NCBI GenBank assembly: GCA_021234155.1
Contig: JAJEKV010000001.1
Location: forward strand, 23,361,189-23,425,188
Direction of reading: 5' to 3'
Length of the DNA: 64,000 nt
Source: Isoetes taiwanensis
Lineage: Eukaryota; Streptophyta; Lycopodiopsida; Isoetales; Isoetaceae
Part shown: positions 36,020 through 47,827 of the stretch, one piece after another
How positions within the stretch are numbered: position 1 is the first letter of the stretch
Layout of the letters: the number at the start of each line of letters is the position of its first letter
Translations under genes and position numbers: made by a program
Notes under the pieces: generated by a model
Databases searched by the model: none
What the model was told of the DNA's origin: nothing
The model's input: only the letters and a program-made list of their open reading frames with translations

Positions 36020-37389
36020 ACTACTTAGAAGGTTGTGAACCAGAGGCTGCTGTTAGCATGCAGAAAAGGGCTTGGATGACCAATGATCTTTTTAAAGATT
36101 GGGTGGCCCATTTCAGAAAAAAAGTGCCAGGTGGTGTTTCTAAGGCCAATCCTCATCTTCTTATACTTGATGGGCATGGAAGCCACGTCTCTTTAGAGAC
36201 ACTAAAACTAGCAGCTGAAAATGGAATACACATTTTGAAGCTCCCTCCCCATACGAGTCATAGACTTCAGCCCCTGGATGTTGCATGTTTCCGTTCCTTT
36301 AAGGAGGCTTTTAGGACAATTAGACACAATTATTCAATTAACCATTTAGGAATTGAGCCAGCAAAGGAAGACCTCACTGCTATGGTTAGGGAAGCTCTTG
36401 ACTCATCACTAACCGAAAATAATATCAAATCAGGTTTTAGAAGAACAGGGATCTTTCCATTTGATAGAACGAAAGTGCAGCCAGAGCTTCAAGGAGTTGG
36501 TGTTCAATTGCATGCACAAACTGATGTTCAGCCACAAGGTACTTCTCAACCTCATAATGCTGCAGTTCAGAATGGTGTAGAAGGTAATGTGAACATTCCT
36601 TCTAGCAGTAATTGTCTTCCTGCTGTAAGTCTAGATGGTAGAACTAGAGGCAGATCATTTGTACCAAAGGACATAAGTGGCACCTTGCTTGTAACAAAAG
36701 CTGACATGATAGCACGTTTTGAGAGGGAAGAAAAGGAGAAACAAGATAAAAAAAAAGGCAAGAGAAGAAGCTGCCAAAAAGAGAAAGGAATTACAAGAAC
36801 AGAAGAAGAAAATTAGAGAAGCTAAGGAACAAGAAAGGGCTGAGTTGAAGAGGCTCAAAGAATCTAACATGTTCCCTGCCTTTGGTCCAAGAAATCACCC
36901 TGTGATAGAGGCAGCCATATCAAGGCAAGCCAGAGCAGTAGCAGTTGCTAGGTTAAGAGAGAAAAGGATGAAGCAACGAGCAACAAAGGTATGTCATATG
37001 TTGTTTTTGGTTTTCTACTTTCTAGTATCAACACAATGTATTGTAGGCTGCTGCTGAAGAAGACGAATATCACAGCTGTGATGAAGAAAACCAGTTAGAA
37101 GACATGCAACAAGATAACTTCCATGTAAGTAATTGATTTCAAGTTATTTGGTCAAGTTTCTCTTTGTACATTTGTATTAAAATGGTACTTATTGCAGGAG
37201 GATATGGAGTTGGAGGTTGACCTCCAAGGTAATGAAAATGACAATCATGTTGAAGCACACCATCAACTGTATGAAGATAGTCACCGCCAGGTCAGCCCAA
37301 GTGAGGTAGATTGTAGCATTGAAGATACACCAGAATGCTATCATGGCACCGATCTGAAGCTCAAAATTCTGTCAATCTGTCTTCCATGA
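36011..37389 (+). pseudogene. C-terminal half of a pogo/Tigger-like DDE transposase
   Basis: From about 36011 the plus strand reads MPIDYLEGCEPEAAVSMQKR, AWMTNDLFKDWV, LLILDGHGSHVS and HRLQPLDVACFRSFKEAFR. This is the second half of a pogo-type transposase, with the second and third catalytic Asp in LILDGH and LQPLDV. The usual RRTGIFPFD motif follows, then a Lys/Glu-rich coiled tail. One base too many in the A-run near 36750 shifts the tail into another frame (36753-36989). Two introns with good borders (from 36990 and after 37122) lead to an acidic last exon ending near 37389. The first half of the same type of protein lies on the opposite strand at 38084-38953. The shared 11-bp repeat suggests inversion of 36020-38067. 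Confidence 0.85.
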
Positions 37390-38083
37390 AGATTCCCCAT
37401 GTTCCTCTATTCCATGCACCCACGGGATGCGGCTCTTGGCCTTGCACATCGTGAAGGCATGAACATTGGTAGAAGAACCTCACAAAGAATGAGGTCCATT
37501 AGTAGCATTCTGAGATCGATTATGTAATGTAATGTGCAAAGGGTTTATGTAATGCAAATTCCATTAAAAATTTGTGCAAAAAGGTTTATGTAATGCAAAT
37601 TTTATGAAAGCTGGTTTTGTGTTGACAATGAATGTTGATAATCTAATGCAAATCTTGCAAAGTATGTTGGCGTCTGTGTGTTTGTGTTGTTATTATGTGT
37701 GATAGATTGTGTATTGGCATGTTTAGAGTTCCAATTTGGGGATAAACAGGTGCTGAAACTGATGCAAGGGTGTTGCATCTAGGGTTCAAACTCGTTCCAT
37801 TGCAGGTACGTTCATGTTCTATTTCAGGGCTTTTCTTGTTCTAAATCAGGGATTTATGTGTTCCATTTCAGGGCAACTTGTGAACTATTGAAGTCCAAAA
37901 ACCAGCCTCTGTTTGCTCCGGATTTAGACCAGCTCAGGAATTTTTTACCCCACCAAAACCCATATCATTCTCTTCCTTAGCTTCTAAAGTTTCCAAAAAT
38001 GCCATTTCCGTGTTGGTTTGAGGTTTGTAACTGTAGTAATTTGAGTGGGAGCCCTTATTTGGACCAACTATGGGCATCCCACT
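37390..38083. other. 3' part of the inverted transposon segment
   Basis: No frame of note. It probably holds the transposase 3' untranslated sequence and flanking DNA carried along by the inversion. No terminal inverted repeat could be fixed. Confidence 0.4.
38068..38078. repeat. 11-bp inverted repeat at inversion breakpoint (right)
   Basis: CTATGGGCATC is the reverse complement of 36009-36019. On the minus strand it reads GMPI just past the N-terminal transposase half, the same MPI that begins the C-terminal half on the plus strand. Confidence 0.75.
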
Positions 38084-38953
38084 CTATTCCTCTCTAAACC
38101 TCATACCTTTTAAAATGTATAGGTTGGGTAGTTTCTCACCTGCAGCATTTACACAAGACAACACTGTCAACCACTCTCTATTCTTTGTGGTGACCTCATT
38201 AACAGTCTTGGCATTCCTCTTACTTAACACCTTCACCCCTGTTTCCTTACCAGCTTGGATGCCTGATTCATCAGCATTCCACACATGATTAGCATCAAAA
38301 CTATAAGTCCTATATGCCAACTCCAACTCATCATAAAAAGCATCTAGGTTAGGCTGGCTAACAGCATAAGCTCTAGCATTGTCAATAATTTGTGCCTTTC
38401 TTAATGCCATGTCTGGGTGACGATTTCTAAAGCACCTCCACCACTTCAATCCTGGGATTCCATCCTTGAATGGAGTCATTCTACCTGCACAAATATCAGC
38501 AACCTTCAGTCTCAACATGGTGACTGTAACTCCAGTACCTTGTGCAACCATTTGAAGGCACCACTCCACCAATTGATCTTCTTCCTGGACTGTCAAAGCT
38601 CTAGGTTTCTTGCCCATCTTGGACCAAGAAATGTGAAATAAATGGTTTCTTAGAGTAGTGTGAGGAATACCATACATCCTAGCAGCCTTTCTCACTGATA
38701 AGAAGCCCTCATCTACATCTAATTTTGCCTTCTCAAGGTTTTCAAGGGACCAACCACCACGTTTCATATTCCTTATAACCTTCTTTCTGGAATTGACATT
38801 GGCAGGTTGAGCAGTAGGGGCATCAGATGGATTATCAGCAAAGATTCTAGTCCTGTTAGCAGCTCTAGGCCCTGATGGCATGTCTCTCAAGATAGTGGCA
38901 ACATCTAGAGATGTCTGATCAAGGACTCTTCCTGATCTAGTAGAGATAGGCAT
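38084..38953 (-). pseudogene. N-terminal half of a pogo/Tigger-like DDE transposase
   Basis: From an ATG at 38953 the minus strand is open for 289 codons. It has a Psq-type helix-turn-helix (about residues 69-105: SLENLEKAKLDVDEGFLSVR then KAARMYGIPHTTLRNHL), a CENP-B-like second DNA-binding helix region (about 120-185, with VEWCLQMVAQGTG and PGLKWWRCFRNRHP) and the first catalytic motif VWNADESGIQ. It ends KGMRFREE at a TAG, where the second half of the protein would be expected. That half lies on the other strand at 36011-37389. The first catalytic Asp is separated from the other two, so no active transposase can be made here. Confidence 0.87.
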
Positions 38954-40326
38954 GATGGGAAGCGTATGCAATGAGGGGATGCAAGGAAGTGTTGCATGGC
39001 TGGTAGAAGCAGGGAGTAATATCTAGCAACTTGGCGCTCATCACAATTCAAAATTCAAACTATGAGCTGCTTTGGAAAGAACTGAAATCTTAATCAATGA
39101 TCAGGATGAAAAGCACACAAGGATTGGTGACATGGATGGTTTGCAGCCCTTGGAACCCAGATAGCACAAATGGTGGAGGAGTAGGCCTGTTTCGGATTGC
39201 TGCTGTGGCATCCCTAAACCCTTGAATTAGGAGGGAAAGACATGCATGACCTGAAAAAGAAAGATCTAGAAGAAGCCCAGATTGATAATCCTAATGGTTG
39301 AAGCATATACCATTATATGCACCTCTCCATGCAGTTGATCTTGACCATACCCAGTGGTTCTTGATCCTGCATAGAAGGTGAGTGGCTGATGTAAAAAACC
39401 TGGCGCCAAAATTGCATGCATAAAAAAAGCAGGTGGAGAAGACCTAATTGTGGTGGCTATAAACAATGAATCAGCCGAGAAACTTGATGAAATAAACTCT
39501 TCCCATGCACCAAAAATAGCTACTTCATGTTCCAGTCTGGGGCGAATCATGTTCCATAAGCGTGGCGTGTCTGCACCATCAACGGTCAGTAAACGCACCA
39601 TATTTAGACGCAGCTGCACCAATCAAAGCTGCCGCCATTTCCATTTCATGGCATTGAGTGACCCATTCAAGGGCACCGGGGTGTCGAGTGAGGGACGCTG
39701 CTGCACCAATTCAGGAACCCTAACGCACCAAAGTAGGGCACAAAAGTTTCTGATTTGTGGCACAATGCGTACTTTTTTTTTGGCACATCGCGACCCGTTG
39801 GGACGGGCGCGTTGCCAAATACGGACGCCCTACTCTACTGAAAATAAGCAGGCAAAACAGGGGAAGATATAAGCCCCTGTTGCAAATGCCAATACAACAA
39901 GTCAATATATGGTAATGGTGAGGCGGATTCGATGGGGTGTGTCAAAGATCCCACTTTAGGATATAAAAGCAGTTCTATTTTTTGGCCACTCGATTGATTC
40001 TTTCAAAGGGCCAGCTGCAATTGTGATACACTCAACAAACGACAGGTCTAGCTTTCAATGCCACCAGCATTGTAACCAGTGCTAACCACCATAGTAATGC
40101 TATGAAAATGGCATAGTAACCACCATAGTAACCAACAGCATCAATGCAGTAGGAGGATTTGACATTTCCTGCCGAACTGTAGGACCGCAAACAGTTCATT
40201 GTTGGAAAAGATCAACAGAATATGAACAGTAAATATGTGCCCAGCGTTGGCACTTACCATGCATAAGTATACTTAGAACATAATTTTTACTTTTAAATAC
40301 ATAAGTGTTAATGTGAATCTATAGCG
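38954..40326. other. Stretch without a recognised gene
   Basis: Overlapping open frames at 39266-39622 (minus) and 39450-39872 (plus) match nothing I know. The first part should be the leader of the pogo-like element. At 40234-40252, GTGCCCAGCGTTGGCAC resembles a shortened copy of the Helitron hairpin seen at 18757. Confidence 0.4.
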
Positions 40327-40331
40327 AAGAT

Positions 40332-40564
40332 TATTAACAGAAATGAATAAAGATTAATCTCCCTGAACAAACACAAATGATATTGTGCTTGTACACGTCA
40401 TCGATCCATGCCAAAGGACATGATGATGTGGAATGTGTCCATTCATGAAGAGATGCAACTCATGCCTCTTCATACACTATGTAAAGCCACAATCCAGGCT
40501 ATTTGGATTAACTCTGATCAATCTCAAATATATACAATTTTCCGCACAATTCTATTTCATAACA
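40332..40564 (+). repeat. 5' LTR of the short LTR element
   Basis: Starts TATTAACAG, ends TTTCATAACA, and is directly followed by the initiator tRNA-Met primer site at 40565-40576. Confidence 0.95.
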
Positions 40565-41812
40565 TGGTATCAGAGCCTCGTTAAAAGGCTAAATAAATCA
40601 AGATCTGCCTTGTAGAGCAGCCCAACCCAAGCAACCAAGCGATCCAAGCAATGGAAGCAAATGATCCTGGACACAAGCTTACGGAAGAAATTAAGGTTTA
40701 TTCAAATCTTAAATTTTTTTTCCCTAAATCTTAAGCAAGCACATAAAGCAGCAAGATTATGCTGCCATGATATTGCTCATTGAAGCAAATTCATAACGGC
40801 TTCTATACAAGAATTATTGAATTGGCATCCCCCTGCCAAATTCATCTTATGGTCTCAGCAAAGAAGGCTAAGAAGACCGAAAATTATGATGTAGCTATCA
40901 AACGATGCTCAGCCTGTATTCCAGTGAACAAGACACTGAGAAATATGCATAAAATTTGCATGAAAATCTCCAAAAGAGATGCCTTTAAGGCAATTGCAGA
41001 GATCCAGACCCATAATTCCTTTATACAAAAGAAATTGTAAAACGGGAAAATCTGAGCTCTCGGATCAATCTATGGAGGGCAATATGGATTTGCTACTCCT
41101 CTTGAACAACGCCAGCAGAAGAACGTCAAAACCTCCTGTTTTATCAAACGGGGCAAGGCAGGCCAAGAAAAAGGAGCAAGGCAGGCCAAGAAAAAGGAAC
41201 GATTTTTAGAAGAACAACCAAAATCTGGAGCAAGACAGCAGAAGGAAGTAAATATCTTCCTGTCTTCCTTGAATCCAGCCGTATCTGCTTGTAAGCAATT
41301 CAGTCGTTTTCTGGCGATGCCGAAGATCTGGTTTCTTTGACCAGACCAGTAACAAATATGGGTTCGCGGCAATCTGCAGACGTCGCCCAACGAAAAAAAA
41401 AATAATTCTTTTGGCACAAACATGCCACGTGGCTAGACATTAACAGGTGCGCCCTAATAGATGCATCCCTTCCGGCTCCTTCCTTCTGTTCCAAGCCCGA
41501 AATTCATATTTTCTGCTCCTCCAATCGTGCTACAATCCTCTTTCTGTTTTTCAAATTACTCTTGAAGAGCCTGATCACCTCCTCAAGACTCATATCTTAT
41601 AGCAGAAAATCATTCTGATTTTGGAGCATTTTTCCATCCCAACAAGCAAGAAAATTATTACAAGTTTTCACTTGGTGCTGATTATAATGGACAAAGGCAA
41701 AAGACCTGCTGAAGAAATTGATTCCAACAAATCTTCGAACTCCCAAGGATGTTCAAAGTACTCACCTCCTCCAAAGTGAAAGGTGAAGTATTCTCAGAAT
41801 TTATTTACCATA

Positions 41813-42193
41813 ATGCCAGAACTCTTTAATACTTCTAGTAAAAGAGTTAAAATCATGGATTGTGAATTAAATTCACATAATCCTAACCTGGACTTAAACT
41901 CATATTGTTGCTTTAAGCATCAACAAGAGCTTCAGCAACCGGTGTACATCTTACACCATCCAGGGGAAGAGACCAAGGAACCATGTTCCTTGAATGGTCC
42001 CCGGATTAATGAGAGTCCAATTGAGATCACTTCAGATGACGACACTCCAATGGAGTCTTATGACGATTACTCAAGCATAAGTACTCCTAATTCTGATAAT
42101 GAAGATTTGGCAACTGATGACGAATACCGCCAACTCTTAGAAGCAGCCACAACTGGAGCTCAAGAGTATACGGAGTCATCCAACTCCAGCTAA
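41813..42193 (+). CDS. Acidic open frame inside the short LTR element
   Basis: An ATG-started 126-residue frame occupies the middle of the young element. The first half is mixed. The second half is rich in Asp, Glu and Ser (EITSDDDTPMESYDDYSS and NSDNEDLATDDEYRQLLEAA). There is no zinc knuckle or other gag hallmark. It may be a remnant of host or element sequence, or a small protein of its own. Its openness in a very young element is weak evidence of function, because little time has passed for decay. Confidence 0.3.
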   Translation: MPELFNTSSKRVKIMDCELNSHNPNLDLNSYCCFKHQQELQQPVYILHHPGEETKEPCSLNGPRINESPIEITSDDDTPMESYDDYSSISTPNSDNEDLATDDEYRQLLEAATTGAQEYTESSNSS

Positions 42194-42762
42194 GTTGTTC
42201 AATTCTGCAAAAGTAATAAAAGCCATCCATAATAATTTGGATGCATAAACCCACGAATTAGTGGTCATCTATAAGATGTTAAAACCACATCTGTGTGGTA
42301 CTCCATAGGGCACTAACTCTTCTAGGTCCTTGACGATGAAAACGTTCATTCAAGGCCTAAAAACTCTCCACCTAGATCTTGTTGGAAGTTCCCAAGATCA
42401 AAAGGGGGACAAGTTAGGGAAAGCCATAAGTACATGGCACACCCATTTTATGTGTGAAGAGTAGTTGGAGTTATTCTGGAAGTTTGATCTTGTAAACTTC
42501 CAAAGACTTGAATAGTTCAAGTATTGCAGCTTATGAAGTTAAGGGTAAGTCCACAACCCTAGTGGCATCTAACTTGTATTTTGGGAATAAGCCCATACTT
42601 AATGGCACCCATAGTAATGAAGACCACGTTATGGTGGTAATGTTTATATTGATGAAGCTGCAAGTATACAAAGGAGCAATGAAAACTCCAAGGTAAGAAG
42701 TCACTACAAAATTCTCAAGAAGAAGATCATATGAAGGTTTGTTCATGAAGATTAAGGGGGAG

Positions 42763-42995
42763 TATTAACAGAAATGAATAAAGATTAATCTCCCTGAACA
42801 AACACAAATGATATTGTGCTTGTACACGTCATCGATCCATGCCAAAGGACATGATGATGTGGAATGTGTCCATTCATGAAGAGATGCAACTCATGCCTCT
42901 TCATACACTATGTAAAGCCACAATCCAGGCTATTTGGATTAACTCTGATCAATCTCAAATATATACAATTTTCCGCACAATTCTATTTCATAACA
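42763..42995 (+). repeat. 3' LTR of the short LTR element
   Basis: Same 233-bp sequence as 40332-40564, preceded by the purine tract and followed by the target duplication AAGAT. Confidence 0.95.
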
Positions 42996-43000
42996 AAGAT

Positions 43001-44159
43001 GGCAATAGTTGAGTTCATTTTTGCCCAATCCTCCCTTGTTACAAAGTTTTGCAACTTTAAATTTTAAATCGACCATTATCAATTATATGGAACCCCATGC
43101 AATAATGTCATTACTAGAAATGACATGCACACATGGACTTCTTTTTAGTGGCATCTCAGAATAATTTACATGCTGAAGGCATATTCAATTTAGAAAGTGT
43201 TGTTGATACCACATGGAAAGTATGTAACAGAGCATACGTTGTTGAAGATAAAAACCTGATTTACCATATGAAGATACCCTTAGTGATAATAAAGCGAAAG
43301 CAGTCATGTGTCACTCTGTTAACGTTCATTTACAGGCTGTAACAGCCAAACAGGCGTGGTTAACCCCTTCAACTGGCAGGCCGATCGATCAAGAACACCA
43401 AGCCTGGATTACGAGTTCCATACCTGCACCTAGCCTAGTTTATCATCCCCTAGCCTGGTTTATCAGCTTTCGAGCCTGGTTTATCATCCCCTAGCCTGGT
43501 TTATCACTATCCGAATCTAAAACCAAGGCAGGGCTGCTTGTTTTTGAGCTGAATCCAAGGCTTCTCAGCTTGCTTCTCACCTCAATCTGGAGGACTAAGC
43601 CCATTCTGCATTATCACAGGGTTGAAACAGGCGGCCATGATCAACCGAATCAAAAGGCCTGCCGATTAAGGCACTCAAATGTGCTAATGATGTGGTGGAT
43701 CTTAAAGTTGTATATTGCAAGAGTTGCATTAAAGATGAATTTTGTTAAGTGTAATGTGGATGCGTTACGAAAACAAATAATAGCTTTTGTAATAGTGTTC
43801 ATGTTATGCAAAATTGAAGCCACCAATATTATTATTACAAGAAATTTATCGCGACGGCCAAGACGCGAACATTTCTTTAGTTCTAGCCTTGTGTGAAGTT
43901 GGACTTTCTATAAGCTCCTCTAATTTCTCCATGGAGTTCTCACATCACCTTAGATACTTTGAACTTTATGTTTGATTAGGTAAAGGAACTTAGGACATGC
44001 CTTTAAAACTTGCATTTTGCTACTTATGTATGCCTGTCTTGAAGTGGTTAAGTTCATATTATAAGTGGTTAAGCTCATATTATAATAAGGTTTACAACAA
44101 ACACTTGGAAGAATTCATCATATGATACAGAGGCTTATCACAGAATATTCTCTACACAG
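43001..44159. other. Stretch without a recognised gene
   Basis: Short frames only. The stretch contains the minisatellite at 43432-43512. Part of the right-hand side may already belong to the 5' LTR of the Copia element whose primer site is at 44718. Confidence 0.4.
43432..43512. repeat. Minisatellite, four copies of about 20 bp
   Basis: The unit AGCCTGGTTTATCATCCCCT occurs at 43432, 43452, 43473 and 43493 with a few changes in each copy. Confidence 0.85.
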
Positions 44160-46160
44160 TTCAAGATCAAGGCATTCTTACTGAGAAAACTACAGGTTAT
44201 TGAAGAACAACATGGTTGAATGTAAATCTATGCAAAAGGAGTAAAGGTTAATATTATCTCAAGTTAACTTATATTTCAATGGTTAACCTATGTGGAAATA
44301 TTAAGGGTTAACATTATTACATGAGAACCTAAGGTCCAATGGTCGTGAAAACAAAGAAGATTGCGGTGAAGTGATCAAATGCCAAGTTTGTTTTCAAACT
44401 TAGAATGGAACGAAACCGACGACTGGTTTCGGTGCCGATTCCTAAAGAATTGGCGCCTACTGATTATAAATTGAAGAAGAATGATCAGATGGAATATCAA
44501 TGCAATGTATTCGATCGGATTCATTGAAGAATGAATGCCTGGGTTATCGAAGAATATTGAATAAAATTTCATTGCATTAGGTGAAAAGTTCCCTTTACAT
44601 AGTCTTTATTTGAATCATATGTTATTTGCATTCAACTGATATTTAAAGACTTGTGATTCAAGTGAAGTTAATAAGATTATAAAGAAGCTAGACATTTATC
44701 TCTAATAATCCTAACATTGGTATCAGAGCTAGGTTGCTTGAAATGTCTAGCAGATTTGGAGCTGGTCTTCTCAGTGGAATTAGGGCTTATGAAGGGGGTC
44801 CTAGTTTTCAAATTTGGAAAAAACAAATGAAAAATGTTCTAGAATGAATTACTGGAAGAAGAAAAATATAGTAATACTAATGGTTCGGCTAGCATTGTTG
44901 CAGGAAGAAGGGAGAGTAGCTCTTCTGCTGAAGCATCTGCAGCAGGAGGTTTGGATGCAACTGCAACAAGTAGTGGTCCTATTAGGGGAGCTGACAGAGC
45001 AAAATTAAAGGAAGCCTATGCAATTTTAACCCGCAAGGTTGGGGCATCAATTTTGCTGAAAGTAAGGGGTAAAACCCCTGGAGAAATATGAAAGTATCTT
45101 CTCAAACATTTTGAGGAAAAAAGTTCGCCTCAAATTGACATTTTGGATAAAGAGTTAAGGAAACTCAGGCTTAGAGAAGAAGATGACTGGAGTAATTTCT
45201 TTTCAAAATTTGATAATATTGTGGCAGATCTTGAAGGAGCAGGAGTTGTAACGACTGACCAACAAAATTTATTGCATGTAGCTAGAGCAGTTTGGAGAGA
45301 ATAAGCAATTAGCTACACTGATCAGGAATGTGGCCAAAACTAGAGAAAATGCTGAAGAAATGATAAGGACAGAGTTTGAGCAGAATAAAATCCTAGTTGA
45401 TGATTATGATGAAAATGTTGTATATGCAGGTCGATCTAAATTCAAAGGCAATAGCTCAAATCAAACAAAAACCAAAGGGAGTATAGGTCCATGCTATCAT
45501 TGCAAGGCTCATGGTCACCTTAAGGCAGAATGTCCTAAGCTTAAAGATGTTGAATGGTTTAATTGTGATGGCAAAGGTCACTTTGCAAACATGTGCTCCA
45601 GCAGTAAGGGAAAGAGAGATAAACCTAATAAAGGAAGAGCAAGACAAGGAAGAGATGGTGGAAGACAAGATGCAGCAGTCAACTTGACTTAAGAAAGTGA
45701 AGAAGAAACTAGTGAAGACGATGAGGATGCTGAGGTAAGTAATAATGCTTTAAATGTTTCAAGTAGGGAATCTAATGATGCAAATGATATGCTGATATTA
45801 GATAGTGAAGTAGAGAAAACAACAACAGGCTCAACCAAGTTACTTAAAGATGGAAAGCAAGAAAAGGAGGTTACATCAAATTAGGAAATGGAGATCTACA
45901 AAAAGTACAATATTCAGGAACTCTTGAATTATTTGATCTTCAAGTAAAAGCAGTAGTCTTAAAGGATGTTTTGTGTGTGCCTCCTACATCAGTGAGAAAT
46001 TTGATATCTGTCAGCCAGCTTGTGGACATGGGATATACTGTCATATTTGACAGAATGAAATGTACTGTTCTACTTGATAATGAAATCAAATTTCTGGGAA
46101 AAAGAGTTGGGAATCCTTTTGGTTTGGAAAACAATCCATTATCAGCCACTGCCACAGACG
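44160..46160 (+). mobile_element. Copia-type retrotransposon relic: LTR end, gag, protease region
   Basis: A primer-binding site TGGTATCAGAGC (44718-44729) follows an LTR end CTAACA. Downstream the plus strand reads as a Copia gag: ILDKELRKLRL and WSNFFSKFDNIVADLE, then two zinc knuckles CYHCKAHGHLKAEC and NCDGKGHFANMC (45491-45596). A protease-to-integrase segment with VLCVPPTSVRNLISVSQL follows near 45965-46030. It is a fossil broken several times and truncated on the right where the opposite-strand Copia LTR begins. The left edge of the LTR was not located. Confidence 0.8.
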
Positions 46161-46169
46161 TCAAGGTTT

Positions 46170-46501
46170 CGGCCACTGCCACAGCTGTCAAGTAAAAACT
46201 ATTCTTCTTCCAATCATGCCAGATGGTTAACACAAAAGCAATCTCAGTCAGCGCTTAGCACAAACGTGCAGACTCCAGGAAAATCCCGCTGTCGTTCGCT
46301 GCCCAAACAGGTTCAACAAACAACAGAATATTTCTATTTCTCCTTTTTCTTTTTTTCGTGATCTTCCTTGCTTTTACTTTCCTTTTAAAATAGCATAAGC
46401 ATGCAAATACAATATCTTAGGATAGTCCATGTGTTTTTACAAGTAATTGCCACGTGTTCCATCAACCATCACATGGGCATGACAAATACTTGACTCTAAC
46501 A
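46170..46501 (-). repeat. Copia-type 3' LTR (minus strand), partial bounds
   Basis: On the minus strand a purine tract, AGGCATGAGGAGGAGAT, is followed by TGTTAGAGTC beginning at 46501, the expected junction of a Copia interior and 3' LTR. A TATA-like TATTTTAAAAGG lies near 46390. The far end, near 46170, is uncertain because it abuts the plus-strand Copia relic. Confidence 0.55.
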
Positions 46502-46844
46502 ATCTCCTCCTCATGCCTATGTGATAGCAGTTCCAACATCTTCTACCCCTAATTCTTTTTGAAACAATTTGAATTTGGACTCAGGCAGAGCCTTTGTAAA
46601 TATGTCTGCATACTGCATATCTGTAGGTCTATATAGTACAGCTATTTCCCCACTTTTCACGTGATCGCATATGAAGTGATTATGCAGCTCAATATGTTTT
46701 GTTTTTTTATGCAAAACTGGATTTTTACTCATGGTAATACAGCTTGTACTATCACAGTATAGTGGTGTTAGCTCTCTCTGCACTAAACCTAATTCTGCAG
46801 GTTTGTTTCTTACTTTTCCAAGCGATTGCTATTTTGCCTGACAA
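46502..46844 (-). mobile_element. Copia RNase H terminal region (minus strand), left piece
   Basis: The minus strand reads as the end of a Copia RNase H domain: PLYCDSTSCITMSKNPVLHK, KTKHIELHNHFI and QYADIFTKALPESKFKLF. The upstream part of this domain is found on the far side of the 16.6-kb insertion, at about 63457-63640. It is a fossil. Confidence 0.85.
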
Positions 46845-46864
46845 CACAACAAGAAAAGGGTCAT

Positions 46865-47072
46865 TTAGCGACGTCTATAGCGGCGTCGAAGCGGCGCCTA
46901 TCGCGACGTCCCGACGTCGCCGCATTTACGTCGCACATATCGTCGTTGGCGGAACCGCGTCGCATCACGACGCGTCGGCGTCGCCGCTCAGACGTCAGCA
47001 GACGTGACTTCGGGCGGACTTCAGACGTCGCCGACGTCGCATCGGCGTGGCGTCGCGTCTGCGGCGTGGTGT
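46865..47072. repeat. Left subterminal GACGTC/GTCGC-rich domain
   Basis: About 200 bp packed with GACGTC, GTCGC and GGCGTC words in both orientations, very CpG-rich against an A/T-rich surround. The mirror domain is at 63185-63435. An A-rich tract of repeated AAAAAAATT follows (47076-47141). Confidence 0.85.
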
Positions 47073-47309
47073 ACGAAAAAAAAATTAAAAAAAAAATTAA
47101 AAAAAAATTAAAAAAAATTAAAAAAAAAAAAGGGAAAGAATTTTAATAGTTAGTTACAATATCATATACAAGAGGCAAGAGGCGAGTAGTGGCTATCTTT
47201 ACGTGTTCCCTGTTAGGGGAAAACCCGTATAGCCAATTCTATAACAATACGACCAATATTAGACAATGACATTGAAAGTTAACGTGAACTAAGAGTTTAT
47301 AGCACTTAC

Positions 47310-47764
47310 GAATCTATGTAAAAAGCCTTTTCGGCCGCCAGAACCCAAGTGAGACGGAATTCATTTGCTTGAAGTTGCCTTGGCAGTCCGTGAGGCAGAT
47401 GTTTTTTCTTGGAATCCTTTGCACGTTCGAAAGTGATCTGATTGCAAGGAATACAACATGACAAGTTAAATGTCTTATTTCGAATTGAACGAATGGCAAC
47501 AAATAACAAATACCTTGATATCTTCCTTATGGACAGATTAAGTGGTTTAGGGACCTTTGACCAATCGCCTCCCAATTTTTTGGCATTCGACTTCAATTTT
47601 GCAATCACTCTTTGCCTTTTCTATAAATCGATAGATTAACACAAAACAAAAGAATAAAAATAAGACTATGACTAGGTCATGTACCTTCTTTTTCGAAGCA
47701 GCCCCCCATCATCGAAATGAGCCCCTTCCAAATCTGGATTAGTCGGATTAAAAGCTAGAGTTGG
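47310..47764 (-). other. Coding-like exons in the CACTA-like element, copy 1
   Basis: On the minus strand, blocks at 47685-47764 (FNPTNPDLEGAHFDDGG), 47514-47620 (VIAKLKSNAKKLGGDW then PKPLNLSIRKIS) and 47310-47437 (HLPHGLPRQLQANEFRLTW then LAAEKAFYID) are each bounded by plausible AG and GT borders. They may belong to a gene of the element or a captured gene. The phases of the last two do not join cleanly in the frame that looks most protein-like. I do not recognise the family. The same blocks recur in copy 2 at 56723-57177. Confidence 0.3.
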
Positions 47765-47827
47765 CTAACATACGCTTTAGGGTTATAAGCTAGATTTGGC
47801 CACCTCTACCTAAGAATTACAAGAAAA

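Larger units (their letters stand above)
40332..42995 (+). mobile_element. Short, young LTR retrotransposon, 2.66 kb, Copia-type signals
   Basis: Two 233-bp direct repeats (40332-40564 and 42763-42995) appear identical base for base. AAGAT flanks both ends (40327-40331 and 42996-43000). A primer-binding site TGGTATCAGAGC (40565-40576) follows the left LTR, and the purine tract AAGGGGGAG (42754-42762) precedes the right one. The 2.2-kb interior encodes no reverse transcriptase or integrase, so the element must be moved by a partner. Identical LTRs imply a very recent insertion. It looks structurally whole for a non-autonomous element. Confidence 0.95.

Noticed and set aside
39266-39872. Overlapping 118- and 140-codon frames on opposite strands
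   Set aside because: Mutually exclusive, unrecognised and without supporting signals. More likely transposon flank.
40234-40252. A third Helitron end (GTGCCCAGCGTTGGCAC)
   Set aside because: The hairpin lacks part of one arm and no CTRR-type end lies at the right distance. At best it is a decayed terminus.
46784-47146. Arg/Ser-rich frames in the left subterminal domain as coding sequence
   Set aside because: They arise from the repeated GACGTC/GTCGC words. The same domain on the right end gives unrelated frames.
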